NCBI GenBank assembly: GCA_965246795.1
Contig: CBDFFN010000012.1
Location: 248,001-312,000, forward strand
Length of the DNA: 64,000 nt
Reading direction: 5' to 3'
Origin: JAJXWB01 sp965246795
Lineage (GTDB): Bacteria; Pseudomonadota; Alphaproteobacteria; Rhizobiales; Beijerinckiaceae
Shown here piece by piece: positions 43,757-53,215 of this stretch. The notes under the pieces are model-generated. The model did not search any database and had not been told where the DNA came from. It saw only the letters and a list, made by a program, of their open reading frames with translations. The translations under genes and the position numbers were made by a program. Numbering within the stretch: position 1 is the first letter of the stretch; every line of letters starts with the position of its first letter.

Positions 43757-46700
43757 GCCGCCTTCTTTCCCTTTGTCGCAATGGCGGCCAGCGTGCGGAG
43801 AATCTGCCGCGTCCCGTCGAGCCGCTCCTTCGCGCCATCGAAGTCGCGCACGAAAACAACCTTCATGTCCGGCCGCACCTTCGCGCGTTTACCCTGCTCC
43901 GACACGAAGCGCACGAGGCCCTGCGGATCGGCGAAGGAATTATCGCGGAAGGCCACGACGACACCATTCGGTCCGGCATCGACCTTCTCAACATGCGCCT
44001 TACGCGCGAGCGTCTTGATCGCAACGATTTCCAGGAACTGCGCGACTTCTTCGGGAAGCGATCCAAAACGGTCGATGAGTTCGGCAGCGAAGCTTTCGAT
44101 CTCGTCCTCGCCTTCCATCGCCGCGAGCCGACGGTAAAGCTGCAATCGCACCTGCAAATCCGGCACATAATCTTCCGGGATCGTAACGGGCGTGCCGATG
44201 GCGATCGTCGGCGACCACGTCTCTTCCTGCACCGCGTCCTCGTCAACAATGCCGGCCTTCAGCGCTTCGATCGCCTCGGTCAGCATCTGTTGGTAGAGCT
44301 CGTAACCGACCTCCTTGATGTGGCCGGACTGTTCGTCACCGAGAAGATTGCCAGCGCCGCGCATGTCGAGATCATGGCTTGCGAGCTGGAAGCCGGCCCC
44401 AAGCGTATCGAGCGATTGCAGAACTTTCAGGCGTGTTTCCGCCTGCGGCGTGATCTGCTGCTTCGCCGGCGTCGTGAAGAAGGCGTAGGCGCGCGTCTTC
44501 GAGCGGCCAACGCGGCCGCGCAATTGATAGAGCTGGCCAAGGCCGAACATATCGGCGCGCCACACGACCATCGTGTTGGCGGTCGGGATATCGAGGCCGG
44601 ATTCCACGATTGCGGTCGATACGAGAATGTCGAACTTGCCGTCGTAGAAGGCAGACATCTTGTCTTCGAGTTCCGTCGCGCTCATCTGACCATGCGCGAT
44701 TGTGAACTTCGCCTCTGGCACATTCTGGCGCAAAAACGCGCTCGCTTCTTCCAGATCCTCGATGCGCGGACAGACAAAGAAGCTCTGTCCGCCGCGATAG
44801 CGTTCACGCAACAACGCCTCACGGATGATGAGCTCATCAAAAGGCGTCACAAACGTACGGACGGCAAGCCGATCGACCGGCGGTGTTGCGATGATCGAGA
44901 GGTCGCGCACGCCGGTCAGTGCCAGCTGCAGCGTACGCGGGATGGGTGTCGCAGAGAGCGTCAGCACATGCACATGCGCACGCAGCTCCTTCAATCGCTC
45001 CTTGTGCGAGACGCCGAAATGCTGCTCCTCGTCGATGACGACAAGACCGAGGTCCTTGAACGAAACGGCCTTACCGAACACCGCATGCGTGCCGACAATG
45101 ATGTCGATATCGCCCGACGCAAGACCAGCTTTCGCGACGCGTTGGTCCGCCGCCGGCACCATGCGCGACAGCTGCGCGATCTTGAGAGGCAGTCCGTGGA
45201 AGCGCTCTCTAAATGTGCGGAAATGCTGTCGCGCGAGCAACGTGGTTGGCACGACAATCGCTACCTGCTTGCCCTCGATCGCCGCTGCGAACGCAGCGCG
45301 CAACGCCACCTCCGTCTTTCCGAAGCCGACGTCGCCGCAAACAAGGCGATCCATCGGACGTCCGGCCGCGAGATCGTCGAGCGTCGCATCGATGGCGCCA
45401 AGCTGATCGTCGGTCTCGTCGTAAGGAAAGCGTGCGCAAAATTCCTCGAAGGCGCCATGCGGCGCGACGAGTTTCGGCGCAACTTCCAACGTGCGCTGCG
45501 CGGCGAGACGGATGAGACCTTGCGCGATCTCGCGGATGCGCTTGCGCATCTTGGCTTTGCGATTCTGCCAGCCTGCGCCGCCAAGCCGGTCGAGCAGGCC
45601 TTCGCCCTCGCTCTCCTGTCCGTAGCGCGAGAGAAGGTCGAGGTTTTCGACCGGGACGAAGAGCTTGTCGCCGCCAGCGTAATGCAATTCAAGGCAATCG
45701 TGCGGCACGCCCATCGCCTCGATCTGCGCAAGCGCGACAAAGCGGCCGATACCGTGGTCAGCGTGCACGACGAGATCGCCCGCCGACAATGTCGAGACAT
45801 CGCGCAAAACGTTCTCGGCGGTCTTGCGACGCTTGCCGGCGCGAACAAGACGATCGCCGAGAATGTCCTGCTCGCCGATGACAGCGATGCTGCCGGCAAC
45901 GAAGCCATTCTCGATGCCGAGTACTGCAAGCGGCACAGCTTTCGTGCCCATCGCCTGCGACAGCGACGAAACGGGCTCGACCTTCTTGAGACCGTGTTCG
46001 GCCAGAACACCGCCAAGCCGCTCGCGCGATCCATCCGACCAGCCGGCGACGATGGACGAATGCCGTCCTCGCGAAGCGCCTCGATATGCGCGACCGCGGC
46101 CTCGAAAACGTTGATGTTTTCGTCGTTGCGTTCCGGCGCGAAATTGCGGCCCGGTGCGCCACCACAATCGATGATCGTTTCGCGCGAGTTCTCCGGCGCA
46201 TCGAACGGCGACAGGCGGATCAACGCCGCCGCGTCGAGCTTCTCGCGAAATTCGGTCAGTGAAAGATAGAGCATATCCGACGGCAGCGGTTTGTATGTCG
46301 CGCCGCTTCTTTCCACGCGCCAGTGCTCGTTGCGCGCTTCGAAATAGTCTTTGATCTGCGAAAGCCTTTCGCCGGCGGCATCTTCGGCGAGATTGTCGAG
46401 GACGATCGGCGCATCGCCGGCGAAATCGAGAAGCGTGCCCATCCGTTCATGGAACAGCGGCAACCAATGCTCCATCCCAGGATGGCGACGCGCCTCGCTT
46501 ACAGCGTCGTAGAGCGGATCGCCGGACTGTGCGCCGAACTCCGCGACATAGGCCTGTCGGAATCGCTTGATCGACGCGCTCGTGAGCTGCACCTCGCTCA
46601 TCGGCACAAGATCGAGCGAACGCAGCGTCGCGGTCGAACGTTGAGTCTCTGGGTCGAAAGCACGAATGGTCTCGAGAGTGTCGCCGAAGAAGTCGAGCCG

Positions 46701-47297
46701 GATCGCCGACGGCATGCCCGGCGGAAAGAGATCAACGATGCCGCCGCGCACGGCATAATCGCCCGTGTCCCTCACCGTGCCCGCGCGTAAAAAACCGTTG
46801 CTTTCTAGCCAGCGCGTCAGATCATCGGTGTCCACGCTGTTGCCCGGCGCGGCTGAAAACGTGTCCGCCGCGAGCGTCGCGAGCGGTGGCACACGCTGCA
46901 CCAGCGCGTTGACCGTCGTGCAGAGCACGCGCGGACGCTCGCGTGACGACGACGACCCGGCGAGCCGCGCCAGCGCGGTCATGCGTCGCGCGGAAATGCC
47001 GGCATTCGGCGAGATGCGGTCGTAGGGCTGGCAGTCCCAGGAGGGAAAATCCAGCACCTCGATCTCCGGTGCGGCGAATGTCAGCGCGTCCTGAAAAGCG
47101 CGCGAACGCGGACCATCGCGCGACACGACCATGAGCGCGACCGGCTTGCCCTCCGCCTTGTCGGCAAGCGCGCGCACGAGGTCGGCGGATACGAACGCAT
47201 CGAAGCCATCCGGCACGCGGGAGAAGCGAAAGCTTTTCCCGGCCTGAAGACCGGCGACAGCACGATGAAGATCGGTAACGGGCGTGCGGGATTTCAT
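43753..47297 (-). pseudogene. mfd: Transcription-repair coupling factor Mfd, split by a frameshift
   Basis: Mfd releases stalled RNA polymerase and recruits UvrA. The amino half (ATG 47297) reads through the UvrB-like module to EALREDG. The rest continues in another frame, from SSIVAGWSDGSRERLGGVL to the stop at 43753. One missing base between about 46050 and 46066 explains this; restoring it gives 1181 aa, the normal length. The second part has the RNAP-interaction domain (GDLVVHADHGIGRF), Walker A GDVGFGKTEVA, the DEEQHFG box and a normal C-terminus. No slippery heptamer is visible, so programmed shifting is unlikely. As read, translation gives a 678-residue product without motor function. 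Neighbours sdhE and cupin upstream, panE-like downstream. Confidence 0.9.
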
Positions 47298-47414
47298 CGC
47301 GACCTTAGCAAACGCAAACGCGCGGACCCGTCTTTCGACGCCGCGTGCGAGCGCTTGAGCTAGCGTCGGACGCGCATCACGGCAAGGCGTTATCGTGTCG
47401 CGTGCGCCAGGCTG

Positions 47415-47723
47415 TCAGGCGCGCAGGTTCGTTTCCACCAGTACAGTCTCGGTCTCGAACCGCGCCGCGTGCCACGTCCCGGCAGGGAAAACGAAAAGAC
47501 TGCCGGGGCCGAAACGCTTCATGCCTTCCGTCGTCTCGAGTTCGCCGGAACCCGAGATCACCTGCACAAACTGCTCGTGATCGTGATGGTGTTTCGATGC
47601 GGAATAGCCGGCCGGCACCGTGATCCGGACAAGCAAACATCCGGCACCATCGACCGTCTGTTTTGCGACACCATTGGCCGCCGTCACCTCCGCGGTACTC
47701 GCCCAGTTCTGCAAATGCGTCAT
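47415..47723 (-). CDS. Small cupin-domain protein
   Basis: A protein of 102 aa formed by one cupin barrel. Metal-binding residues are in HHHDHEQFVQVISGSGEL (motif 1) and PAGTWHAARF (motif 2), followed by VLVETNLRA at the end. Its ATG overlaps the sdhE stop as ATGA. No enzymatic role can be assigned. Confidence 0.85.
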   Translation of the reverse strand: MTHLQNWASTAEVTAANGVAKQTVDGAGCLLVRITVPAGYSASKHHHDHEQFVQVISGSGELETTEGMKRFGPGSLFVFPAGTWHAARFETETVLVETNLRA

Positions 47724-48004
47724 GGGTCCACTCCCACGGTGTCATGGAATGCCAGCAGCCGCCGCCACAGCGGCGTATCGTGCTGCGAGTCGGGTGGCGA
47801 AAAGCCCATTAGCCAGCCGAGAAGCTCCTGGTCCTGCACGTCGAGCAGCCCTTCCAGCGCGACGATGTCGCTCTCGTCGAGTGTATCCATATTTGCATCG
47901 ACGAAGCGCCCGAGCAACAGATCGACCTCGCGCAAGCCGCGATGCCAGGCGCGAAACTTGATGCGCCGCCGACGCGTGTCGAGATCAGGCAGTGTGTCCC
48001 TCAT
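47720..48004 (-). CDS. sdhE: Succinate dehydrogenase assembly factor SdhE (DUF339/Sdh5)
   Basis: A protein of 94 aa that helps attach FAD to the flavoprotein subunit of succinate dehydrogenase. The signature RAWHRGLREVDLLLGRF is complete, including the Arg-Gly pair, and is followed by LEGLLDVQDQELLGWLMG. ATG 48004 overlaps the ccdA stop as ATGA. sdhE next to mfd is common in alphaproteobacteria, which supports the call. Confidence 0.92.
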   Translation of the reverse strand: MRDTLPDLDTRRRRIKFRAWHRGLREVDLLLGRFVDANMDTLDESDIVALEGLLDVQDQELLGWLMGFSPPDSQHDTPLWRRLLAFHDTVGVDP

Positions 48005-48732
48005 CCCAACGTCGCCAATGTCGGAAAGGCTTCGAGGAGCCATTGACTCATCGTTGTCATGGAGCCTGTGAGAAAGGCGACGCCGGTCAGCACGAGCAGC
48101 ACGCCGACTGCCTTTTCCACGGCACCAAAATACGCGCGAAAACTTCGCATGAATGTGACGAAAGGACCCATCGCGAGCGCTGCAAGAATGAAGGGGATGC
48201 CGAGACCGAGCGAGTAGACCGCGAGCAGGCCGGCACCCGCCGCCACGGTGCCTTCCGCGCCGGCGATGGCGAGGATTGCGGCGAGGATCGGCCCAATGCA
48301 GGGCGTCCATCCGAAGGCGAAGGCCAGCCCCATGAGATAGGCGCCCCACAGGCCGACCGGCTTACCGACTTCGAAGCGCTTCTCGCGGTAAAGCAGCCCG
48401 AGGCGAAAAAAGCCGAGGAAGTGCAAACCCATCCCGATGATCGCAAGACCCGCAATCGCCGACAGGATGGTAAGATTGGCGCGCACCACCTGCCCGACCA
48501 CGGATGCACTGGCGCCGAGCGCAACAAATACGGTGGTGAAGCCTGCAACGAACAGCAGCGCAGCGAACAATGTGTCACGCCGCGCACGCGTCGGACCGCC
48601 GTCGGCAAGCTCCTCGATCGTCGTGCCGGCGATGAACGTCAAATACGGTGGCACCAGCGGCAGGACGCACGGGCTAAGGAACGAAAGCAGCCCGGCTGCC
48701 GCCGCCGCCGGCAGGGAAACACTGATGGCCAT
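48001..48732 (-). CDS. ccdA: Cytochrome c biogenesis protein CcdA
   Basis: Membrane protein of 243 aa with six helices that passes electrons from cytoplasmic thioredoxin to periplasmic thiol proteins. The two redox cysteines are in LSPCVLPLVPPYL and WTPCIGPIL. Length and topology fit CcdA rather than full DsbD. It is the first gene of the unit with sdhE and the cupin. Confidence 0.93.
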   Translation of the reverse strand: MAISVSLPAAAAAGLLSFLSPCVLPLVPPYLTFIAGTTIEELADGGPTRARRDTLFAALLFVAGFTTVFVALGASASVVGQVVRANLTILSAIAGLAIIGMGLHFLGFFRLGLLYREKRFEVGKPVGLWGAYLMGLAFAFGWTPCIGPILAAILAIAGAEGTVAAGAGLLAVYSLGLGIPFILAALAMGPFVTFMRSFRAYFGAVEKAVGVLLVLTGVAFLTGSMTTMSQWLLEAFPTLATLG

Positions 48733-48793
48733 CGGCGACGGGTGACATGGTTCTCGACGGCGCGCCAGTCACGGGTGCGTGGGCGCGACGTAG

Positions 48794-48855
48794 GGACCGC
48801 GAACCTCCTGGCTCGCAATGACGCAACAGCAAGCGAGCCGGGAGGCTAGCGGTCC
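48794..48855. repeat. Long two-part hairpin between binding-protein gene and ccdA
   Basis: Outer arms GGACCGC/GCGGTCC (7 bp, perfect) enclose 3-base bulges and inner arms of 13 bp (48804-48816 and 48833-48845, one G-T pair) around a 16-base loop. It sits 10 bases after the stop of the binding-protein gene on the minus strand. It may end transcription or protect the mRNA 3' end; no T tract follows, so it is not a standard intrinsic terminator. A REP-like repeat is another option. Confidence 0.6.
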
Positions 48856-48865
48856 GGAAGCGCTG

Positions 48866-50221
48866 TTACACCCGCTTGATCGCGAACGACTTCACATATT
48901 CGTCGGGCTTCGCCGGATCGAAGGTCTTGCCCATGATGACGAAAGTCTTCGAGTTGGAGGCCGGCGGCGTCAGCCCCGCCTGCTCCATCAGTTTTCGCGC
49001 GTCCGTCGCCAGATACACCTGCTCGGCAACTTTGGCGTAGTCGACGTCGCCCTTGATCTGCCCCCATCGCTTCATCTGCGTCATCGTCCAGATGGCGAAG
49101 CTGTGCCAGGGGAACGGATCGAAATCGACGCGCTTCGGGTCTTTCTTGATCGTGCCAAGCCCGTCCGCATAGGTGCCGGTCAGCACTTGCTCGAGCACCG
49201 GCACCGGTGCGTTCAGATAGTTGGCCGGGGCGATGGCCTCCGCGATTTCCTTCCGATTCTCGGCCTTCGACGCATAAGCGGTCGCGTCGATGATCGCGCG
49301 CGACAAAGCCGCGAACGAGTTCGGCGCCGTCGTGATAAATTCGCGTGATGCGGCAAAGGAACAGCAGGGATGACCATCCCAGATTTCCTTCGACAGAATG
49401 TGCATGAATCCGACGCCGTCGTAGATCGCGCGCTGGCAGATGTTGTCGGGCGCGAGGAAGCCGTCGATGTTGTCGGCACGCAAATTTGCGACCATGTCCG
49501 GCGGCGGCACGACGCGCAGCTGTACATCGGTGTCGGGATCGATGCCATGTTCGGCGAGGTAATAGCGCAGCAGATAATTGTGATTCGAATAGTCGAAGGG
49601 GATGGCGAACTTCATGCCCTTCCAGTTCTTCGGATCGCGATTATCCCTATGCTTCATCGCAAGCGCGATGCCCTGACCGTTAATGTTCTCGATTGCAGGC
49701 ACAGTGAATGGCACAGGATTCGAACCGATGCCGAGCGTGATCGCGAGCGGCATCGGCGCAAGCATATGCGCGGCGTCGTATTCCTTGTTCATCGTCTTGT
49801 CGCGGATGATCGCCCAGCCGGCGGTCTTTACGACTTCAACGTCGAGGCCCTGCTTCGCATAGAAGCCGAGCGGCGCACCCATAATGATCGGCGTCGCGCA
49901 GGTGATCGGGATGAAGCCGACCTTCAGCGCCTTCTTTTCGGGCGTACCCGTGCCTTGCGCGAGAACTTCCGTTGCGAGCCCGAGCGGCAGGATCTCCCCG
50001 AGCGCCGCGAGGGCTGCACCGGCGCCGACGGCCGATAGGAATCTTCGTCGCTGAGCGTCCTGCGGAAACACGGCACGCATGACCGCACTTTCGACGACGC
50101 GCCGGTGTCGCGCCGCATCGTCTTCGACCCGGTCATGTTCCGCCTGAGAGGAATGCGCGCCGCAAGCGCAGCGCGTCGTCAGTTTCGTGCCGGCATCGAA
50201 GGGATCGTCGAAGGTGGACAT
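48866..50221 (-). CDS. ABC transporter substrate-binding protein, CmpA/NrtA family, Tat-exported
   Basis: Periplasmic binding protein of 451 aa. A twin-arginine signal (RRRFLSAVGAGAALAAL) starts near residue 58, after an unusual amino leader with CACG and SQAEHD. The mature part has KVGFIPITCATPIIMG, DKTMNKEYDAAHML, VPFDYSNHNYLLRYYLAEHG and LRADNIDGFLAPDNICQRAIYDG, the pattern of nitrate/bicarbonate/sulfonate-type binding proteins. ATG 50221 has GGAG 6 bases upstream, and the leader is conserved in homologues as I recall them; ATG 50081 is an alternative. No permease or ATPase gene adjoins. Position beside rhodanese and OsmC hints at a sulfur compound, but nitrate is possible. Confidence 0.87.
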   Translation of the reverse strand: MSTFDDPFDAGTKLTTRCACGAHSSQAEHDRVEDDAARHRRVVESAVMRAVFPQDAQRRRFLSAVGAGAALAALGEILPLGLATEVLAQGTGTPEKKALKVGFIPITCATPIIMGAPLGFYAKQGLDVEVVKTAGWAIIRDKTMNKEYDAAHMLAPMPLAITLGIGSNPVPFTVPAIENINGQGIALAMKHRDNRDPKNWKGMKFAIPFDYSNHNYLLRYYLAEHGIDPDTDVQLRVVPPPDMVANLRADNIDGFLAPDNICQRAIYDGVGFMHILSKEIWDGHPCCSFAASREFITTAPNSFAALSRAIIDATAYASKAENRKEIAEAIAPANYLNAPVPVLEQVLTGTYADGLGTIKKDPKRVDFDPFPWHSFAIWTMTQMKRWGQIKGDVDYAKVAEQVYLATDARKLMEQAGLTPPASNSKTFVIMGKTFDPAKPDEYVKSFAIKRV

Positions 50222-50317
50222 CGTTGTCTCCGGTTCGACGATTCCTCAGGCAAGCGGCGTGCCGTACGCGATCCGCTTCGACGATGGTCGAAGCAGGTCG
50301 CACGATTTGTTTGCGCG

Positions 50318-51205
50318 TTATTCCGCCGCCGCCTGCATCGGCATGGGCGCCATGCCGGGGAAGCCCGATTCGATCGGCAGCGCCGGATCGCGCGACCACT
50401 CGTTCCACGAACCGAAGTAGAGCCGCACGTCCTTGATGCCGGCTTCCTTCAGCGCCACGAGCGTGTTCGACGCGCGGGCACCCTTGAAGCAGTAGAGGAC
50501 AACGGGAGTGTCCGCATCGACGCCGACGGTCGCGCATTCGGCAAGAATCTCGTCCTTCGCCTTGAGCATCTTGCCAGCAGGTGTCGGCTTCATCATGCGG
50601 TACCATTCGATCCACCGCGCGCCGGGAATGCGCCCTTTGCGCGGGCAGAAATCTGGACCGTAAGGCGACGACGAAGTGCCGACCCACTCGTCCACATCGC
50701 GCGTGTCGAGCTTCACGATGTTGGGATCGGCGACAGCCTTTTTCATCGTCTCAAGATCGACAAAGAGCGCTGCAGCTTTCGGATCGACCTTGAACGTCTT
50801 CGGTGCAGGCGCCGACGCATCCGTCGTCACCGGCTTGCCCTCGGCGTTCCATGCCGCGAAGCCACCGTGCAGGATCTTTACCTTGGAGTAGCCGAGGTAG
50901 TTGAGCAGCGTGTAACCGCGGCAGGATTGGCCGAAACCCGTATCCATCGAACCTTCGTAGATGATGGCGGTCTCGTCACCGCCGAGCCCGGCTGCGCCGA
51001 AGGTTTCGGCAAATTTATCGGTCATCGACGTCACGCCTTCGGGCGTGGACGTCGCAAGATAGGAGAAGATGTCGTGGATATTGACGGCACCTTTCAGATG
51101 GCCGGCCGCATAGGCGTCAGGCGCACGCGTGTCGATCAAGACGACGCCGCCCTCCGCCATCATGGCTTCGGCTTCGGATGGGGAAATCAGCACAGACTCG
51201 CTCAT
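50318..51205 (-). CDS. Sulfurtransferase with two rhodanese domains
   Basis: A protein of 295 aa, thiosulfate/mercaptopyruvate-sulfurtransferase type. The first rhodanese domain (VVLIDTRAPDAYAAGHLKGAVN) is non-catalytic, with no active Cys in YEGSMDTG. The second has DTRDVDEWVG and the persulfide loop CFKGARAS with the active Cys at about residue 237. It lies in one direction between the acyl-CoA-dehydrogenase-like gene and the binding-protein gene. The donor sulfur compound is unknown. Confidence 0.9.
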   Translation of the reverse strand: MSESVLISPSEAEAMMAEGGVVLIDTRAPDAYAAGHLKGAVNIHDIFSYLATSTPEGVTSMTDKFAETFGAAGLGGDETAIIYEGSMDTGFGQSCRGYTLLNYLGYSKVKILHGGFAAWNAEGKPVTTDASAPAPKTFKVDPKAAALFVDLETMKKAVADPNIVKLDTRDVDEWVGTSSSPYGPDFCPRKGRIPGARWIEWYRMMKPTPAGKMLKAKDEILAECATVGVDADTPVVLYCFKGARASNTLVALKEAGIKDVRLYFGSWNEWSRDPALPIESGFPGMAPMPMQAAAE

Positions 51206-51280
51206 GGCACGCCTCCGGTTGCGTTGAATGGTACCTGTTGACTTGCACCTTCCGTCGGGACGACGCGTCCGAACGAAGTC

Positions 51281-52402
51281 TTACGCCGGCATGTCGGCCA
51301 GCATTTTCTTGAGCTGCTTCATTGCGGGCGTAACGATCGCGACAAAGTAAGCTTCGCGCAGCCGCCGCTGCGCTTCGCCACCGGCGACATAGCCGCGCGC
51401 GCCGCAATGAAGCATCGCCTGATGCGCACATTCGACGGCAAGTTCGCTCGCCGCGAGCCGCGCCGACACGATACGACGCCAGATTTTTGGATCGGCATCG
51501 AAGACGTGCGCCGTGAGATCGCAAGCTTCGTCTTCGAGCGCATCCAGCCGCGCTTCGAGTTCCGGCGCTTGTACGTCGAGGTATTTGTTGACGTGGCCAA
51601 GAGGACCTTCGACATCGCGGATCAGCCGGATACATCCGCGCGCCAAACCTGTGCCCATGCCGACCTGCAGCAGCACGAAGCCACCGCGGATGCGTTTGAC
51701 ATAGGCTTCCGCGGGATCGGCGAGCACATCGACATCGCTGATAAAGGCGTCGCGAAACTGCACACCAAAAGTACGCGTCCCGTCGAGCGCGAGAAATTCG
51801 CCGCCGTCGACGAGTTTCACGCCCTCGGCGGCGCAGGACGCCACCGCCATGACAGGCCGGCCGTCTTCCCGTGCGAACACGATGCCGAACCAGTGATCCG
51901 GCCCGAGGTTGGACACCCAGGGCAACACGCCGCGCACGGTGTAGCCGCCCTCGACGCGTGTGCCTTTCAACTTCATCGTCTCGATGCCGAAGAAGGTCTT
52001 CATCGGATTGGAGAGGCCGGTGCCGCCGAGCACCGCGCCCGAAGCGACGCCTGCGCCGAGCTTTTTCTTCAGCGCCTCGTTGTCCGAACACCAGACGTAC
52101 CAGGCGAGCGCGCTCTGGCACCACATGCAGAACGATGTCGAAAGGCAGTGCTCACCCGCGGCAGAAATCGCGGCGATGGTCGTCGCAAGATCGGGTTCGC
52201 CCGCCGAGAAGCCCGGCAGATGATGATCGTAGGCGCCGGCCTGACCCGCCGCACGCATTACGTCCTCAGGATAGACACCCTCGCGGTCGATGCGCCCGAT
52301 TTGCGGAACGAGATCTTTGCGGAAAATCGCACGGATCGCGGCCAACGCGCCCTCGCTCGCGGGCGCAGTCGTGCGTGGCGGAAGAGCGAGAGCGAGAGAC
52401 AT
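51281..52402 (-). CDS. Acyl-CoA dehydrogenase family flavoprotein
   Basis: A protein of 373 aa with the three-part acyl-CoA dehydrogenase fold: N-terminal helices (AGAYDHHLPGFSAGEPDLATTI), a beta domain (GGTGLSNPMKTFFG, YTVRGVLPWVSNLGPDHWF) and a C-terminal helical bundle with HCGARGYVAGGEAQRRLREAYFVAIVTPAMKQL. The beta-domain sequence is more like flavin monooxygenases of the SfnB/DszC branch than fatty-acid dehydrogenases, and no clear catalytic Glu is apparent. With the rhodanese and OsmC neighbours an organosulfur substrate is conceivable. The reaction is not assigned. Confidence 0.82.
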   Translation of the reverse strand: MSLALALPPRTTAPASEGALAAIRAIFRKDLVPQIGRIDREGVYPEDVMRAAGQAGAYDHHLPGFSAGEPDLATTIAAISAAGEHCLSTSFCMWCQSALAWYVWCSDNEALKKKLGAGVASGAVLGGTGLSNPMKTFFGIETMKLKGTRVEGGYTVRGVLPWVSNLGPDHWFGIVFAREDGRPVMAVASCAAEGVKLVDGGEFLALDGTRTFGVQFRDAFISDVDVLADPAEAYVKRIRGGFVLLQVGMGTGLARGCIRLIRDVEGPLGHVNKYLDVQAPELEARLDALEDEACDLTAHVFDADPKIWRRIVSARLAASELAVECAHQAMLHCGARGYVAGGEAQRRLREAYFVAIVTPAMKQLKKMLADMPA

Positions 52403-52432
52403 GTTTCGAGTATCCGGTACGATCCGCGAGCC

Positions 52433-53029
52433 TCAGGCGAGGCTCACCTCCAGGTTGACGGGGCGCGTGAACGTGTTCGCCACCGGCGACCAATTCTTGC
52501 AGTGGTCGAGCAGCGCTTTCAGCTCCTCCTCGGGGCGATCGGCGATCAGCGTCACTTTCGCGCGCACATCGGTGAATCCAACAGGCTTCTCGCCGAGATC
52601 GCCGGTGCCCCATACGCCGGTGATGTTGAGATCGCCTTCGAGTTCGATCTCGAGCCGCTCAACGGTCATGCCGCGATGCACAGCATTCGCGTGGATGCCG
52701 ACGGCAAGGCACGAACCGAGTGCGGCAAGCGATGCTTCCGAGGGATTTGGCGCCGTGTCGTCGCCGAGCAATCCCGGCGGTTCATCGACGATGTAGGGAT
52801 CGAGCGTGCGGATGAAATTGAGGTGGCGGAAGCGTCCTTCGGCGACTGTCTTGCACTTCAGCGTCTTGATGACCGTCGGATCGGCTTTGCCCTTTGCGAT
52901 GAGCTCGTCGAGGCCGGCCTTGTCGATGGGCGCGAGGCAGCCGGTCATGGCTGTCGGCGGCTCGATCTTCGTTTTCAGGGCAACGCTGCTCAAAGCAATC
53001 TCCTCACTTTTTTCATCGGTAGCCGCCAC
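52433..53029 (-). CDS. OsmC family peroxiredoxin-like protein
   Basis: A protein of 198 aa in the OsmC/Ohr superfamily, usually reducing organic peroxides or protecting against reactive sulfur. The first conserved Cys is in ALGSCLAVGIHANA and the second in LLDHCKNWSPVANTF. About 80 residues precede the core domain (APIDKAGLDELIAKGK), longer than in E. coli OsmC. It is the first gene of the cluster, and a palindrome that could be a TetR-type operator lies 14 bases before its start. Confidence 0.87.
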   Translation of the reverse strand: MAATDEKSEEIALSSVALKTKIEPPTAMTGCLAPIDKAGLDELIAKGKADPTVIKTLKCKTVAEGRFRHLNFIRTLDPYIVDEPPGLLGDDTAPNPSEASLAALGSCLAVGIHANAVHRGMTVERLEIELEGDLNITGVWGTGDLGEKPVGFTDVRAKVTLIADRPEEELKALLDHCKNWSPVANTFTRPVNLEVSLA

Positions 53030-53042
53030 GCAAGATTGCAGG

Positions 53043-53060
53043 AGACAGACCGTTCTGTTT
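53043..53060. promoter_or_regulatory. Candidate TetR-type operator
   Basis: AGACAGACCGTTCTGTTT is a near-perfect palindrome; only two of nine base pairs fail. It lies between the divergent osmC-like and TetR genes, 14 bases before the osmC-like start. Binding by the adjacent regulator is inferred from position and symmetry. Confidence 0.5.
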
Positions 53061-53215
53061 ACCCACTCATCTTGCGCTTGCGGACGGCATCTTCACAAGC
53101 GCGATCAGCCCAATCGTGAGGCGGCGTCCGTCGAAAGATTCAGCAGTGAATGATTAGTCGTGCGCCACTCGCACGCTTCGACAAGAACCGGTCTCGCGTG
53201 CTACGCGAAGAAGCA

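Noticed and set aside
45261..46050. Continuation of the first mfd frame after the frameshift
   Set aside because: Open by chance only; the sequence after GIRPSS has no Mfd similarity, whereas the other frame does.
46045..46070. Programmed ribosomal frameshift in mfd
   Set aside because: No slippery heptamer, no downstream structure noticed, and Mfd is not known to use frameshifting.
43633..46269. Plus-strand ORF of 878 codons opposite mfd
   Set aside because: Arg/His/Asp-rich antisense shadow in GC-rich DNA; the opposite strand encodes recognisable Mfd motifs over the whole stretch.
51407..53119. Plus-strand ORF of 570 codons opposite the acyl-CoA-dehydrogenase and osmC-like genes
   Set aside because: Spans two real minus-strand genes and their gap; shadow.
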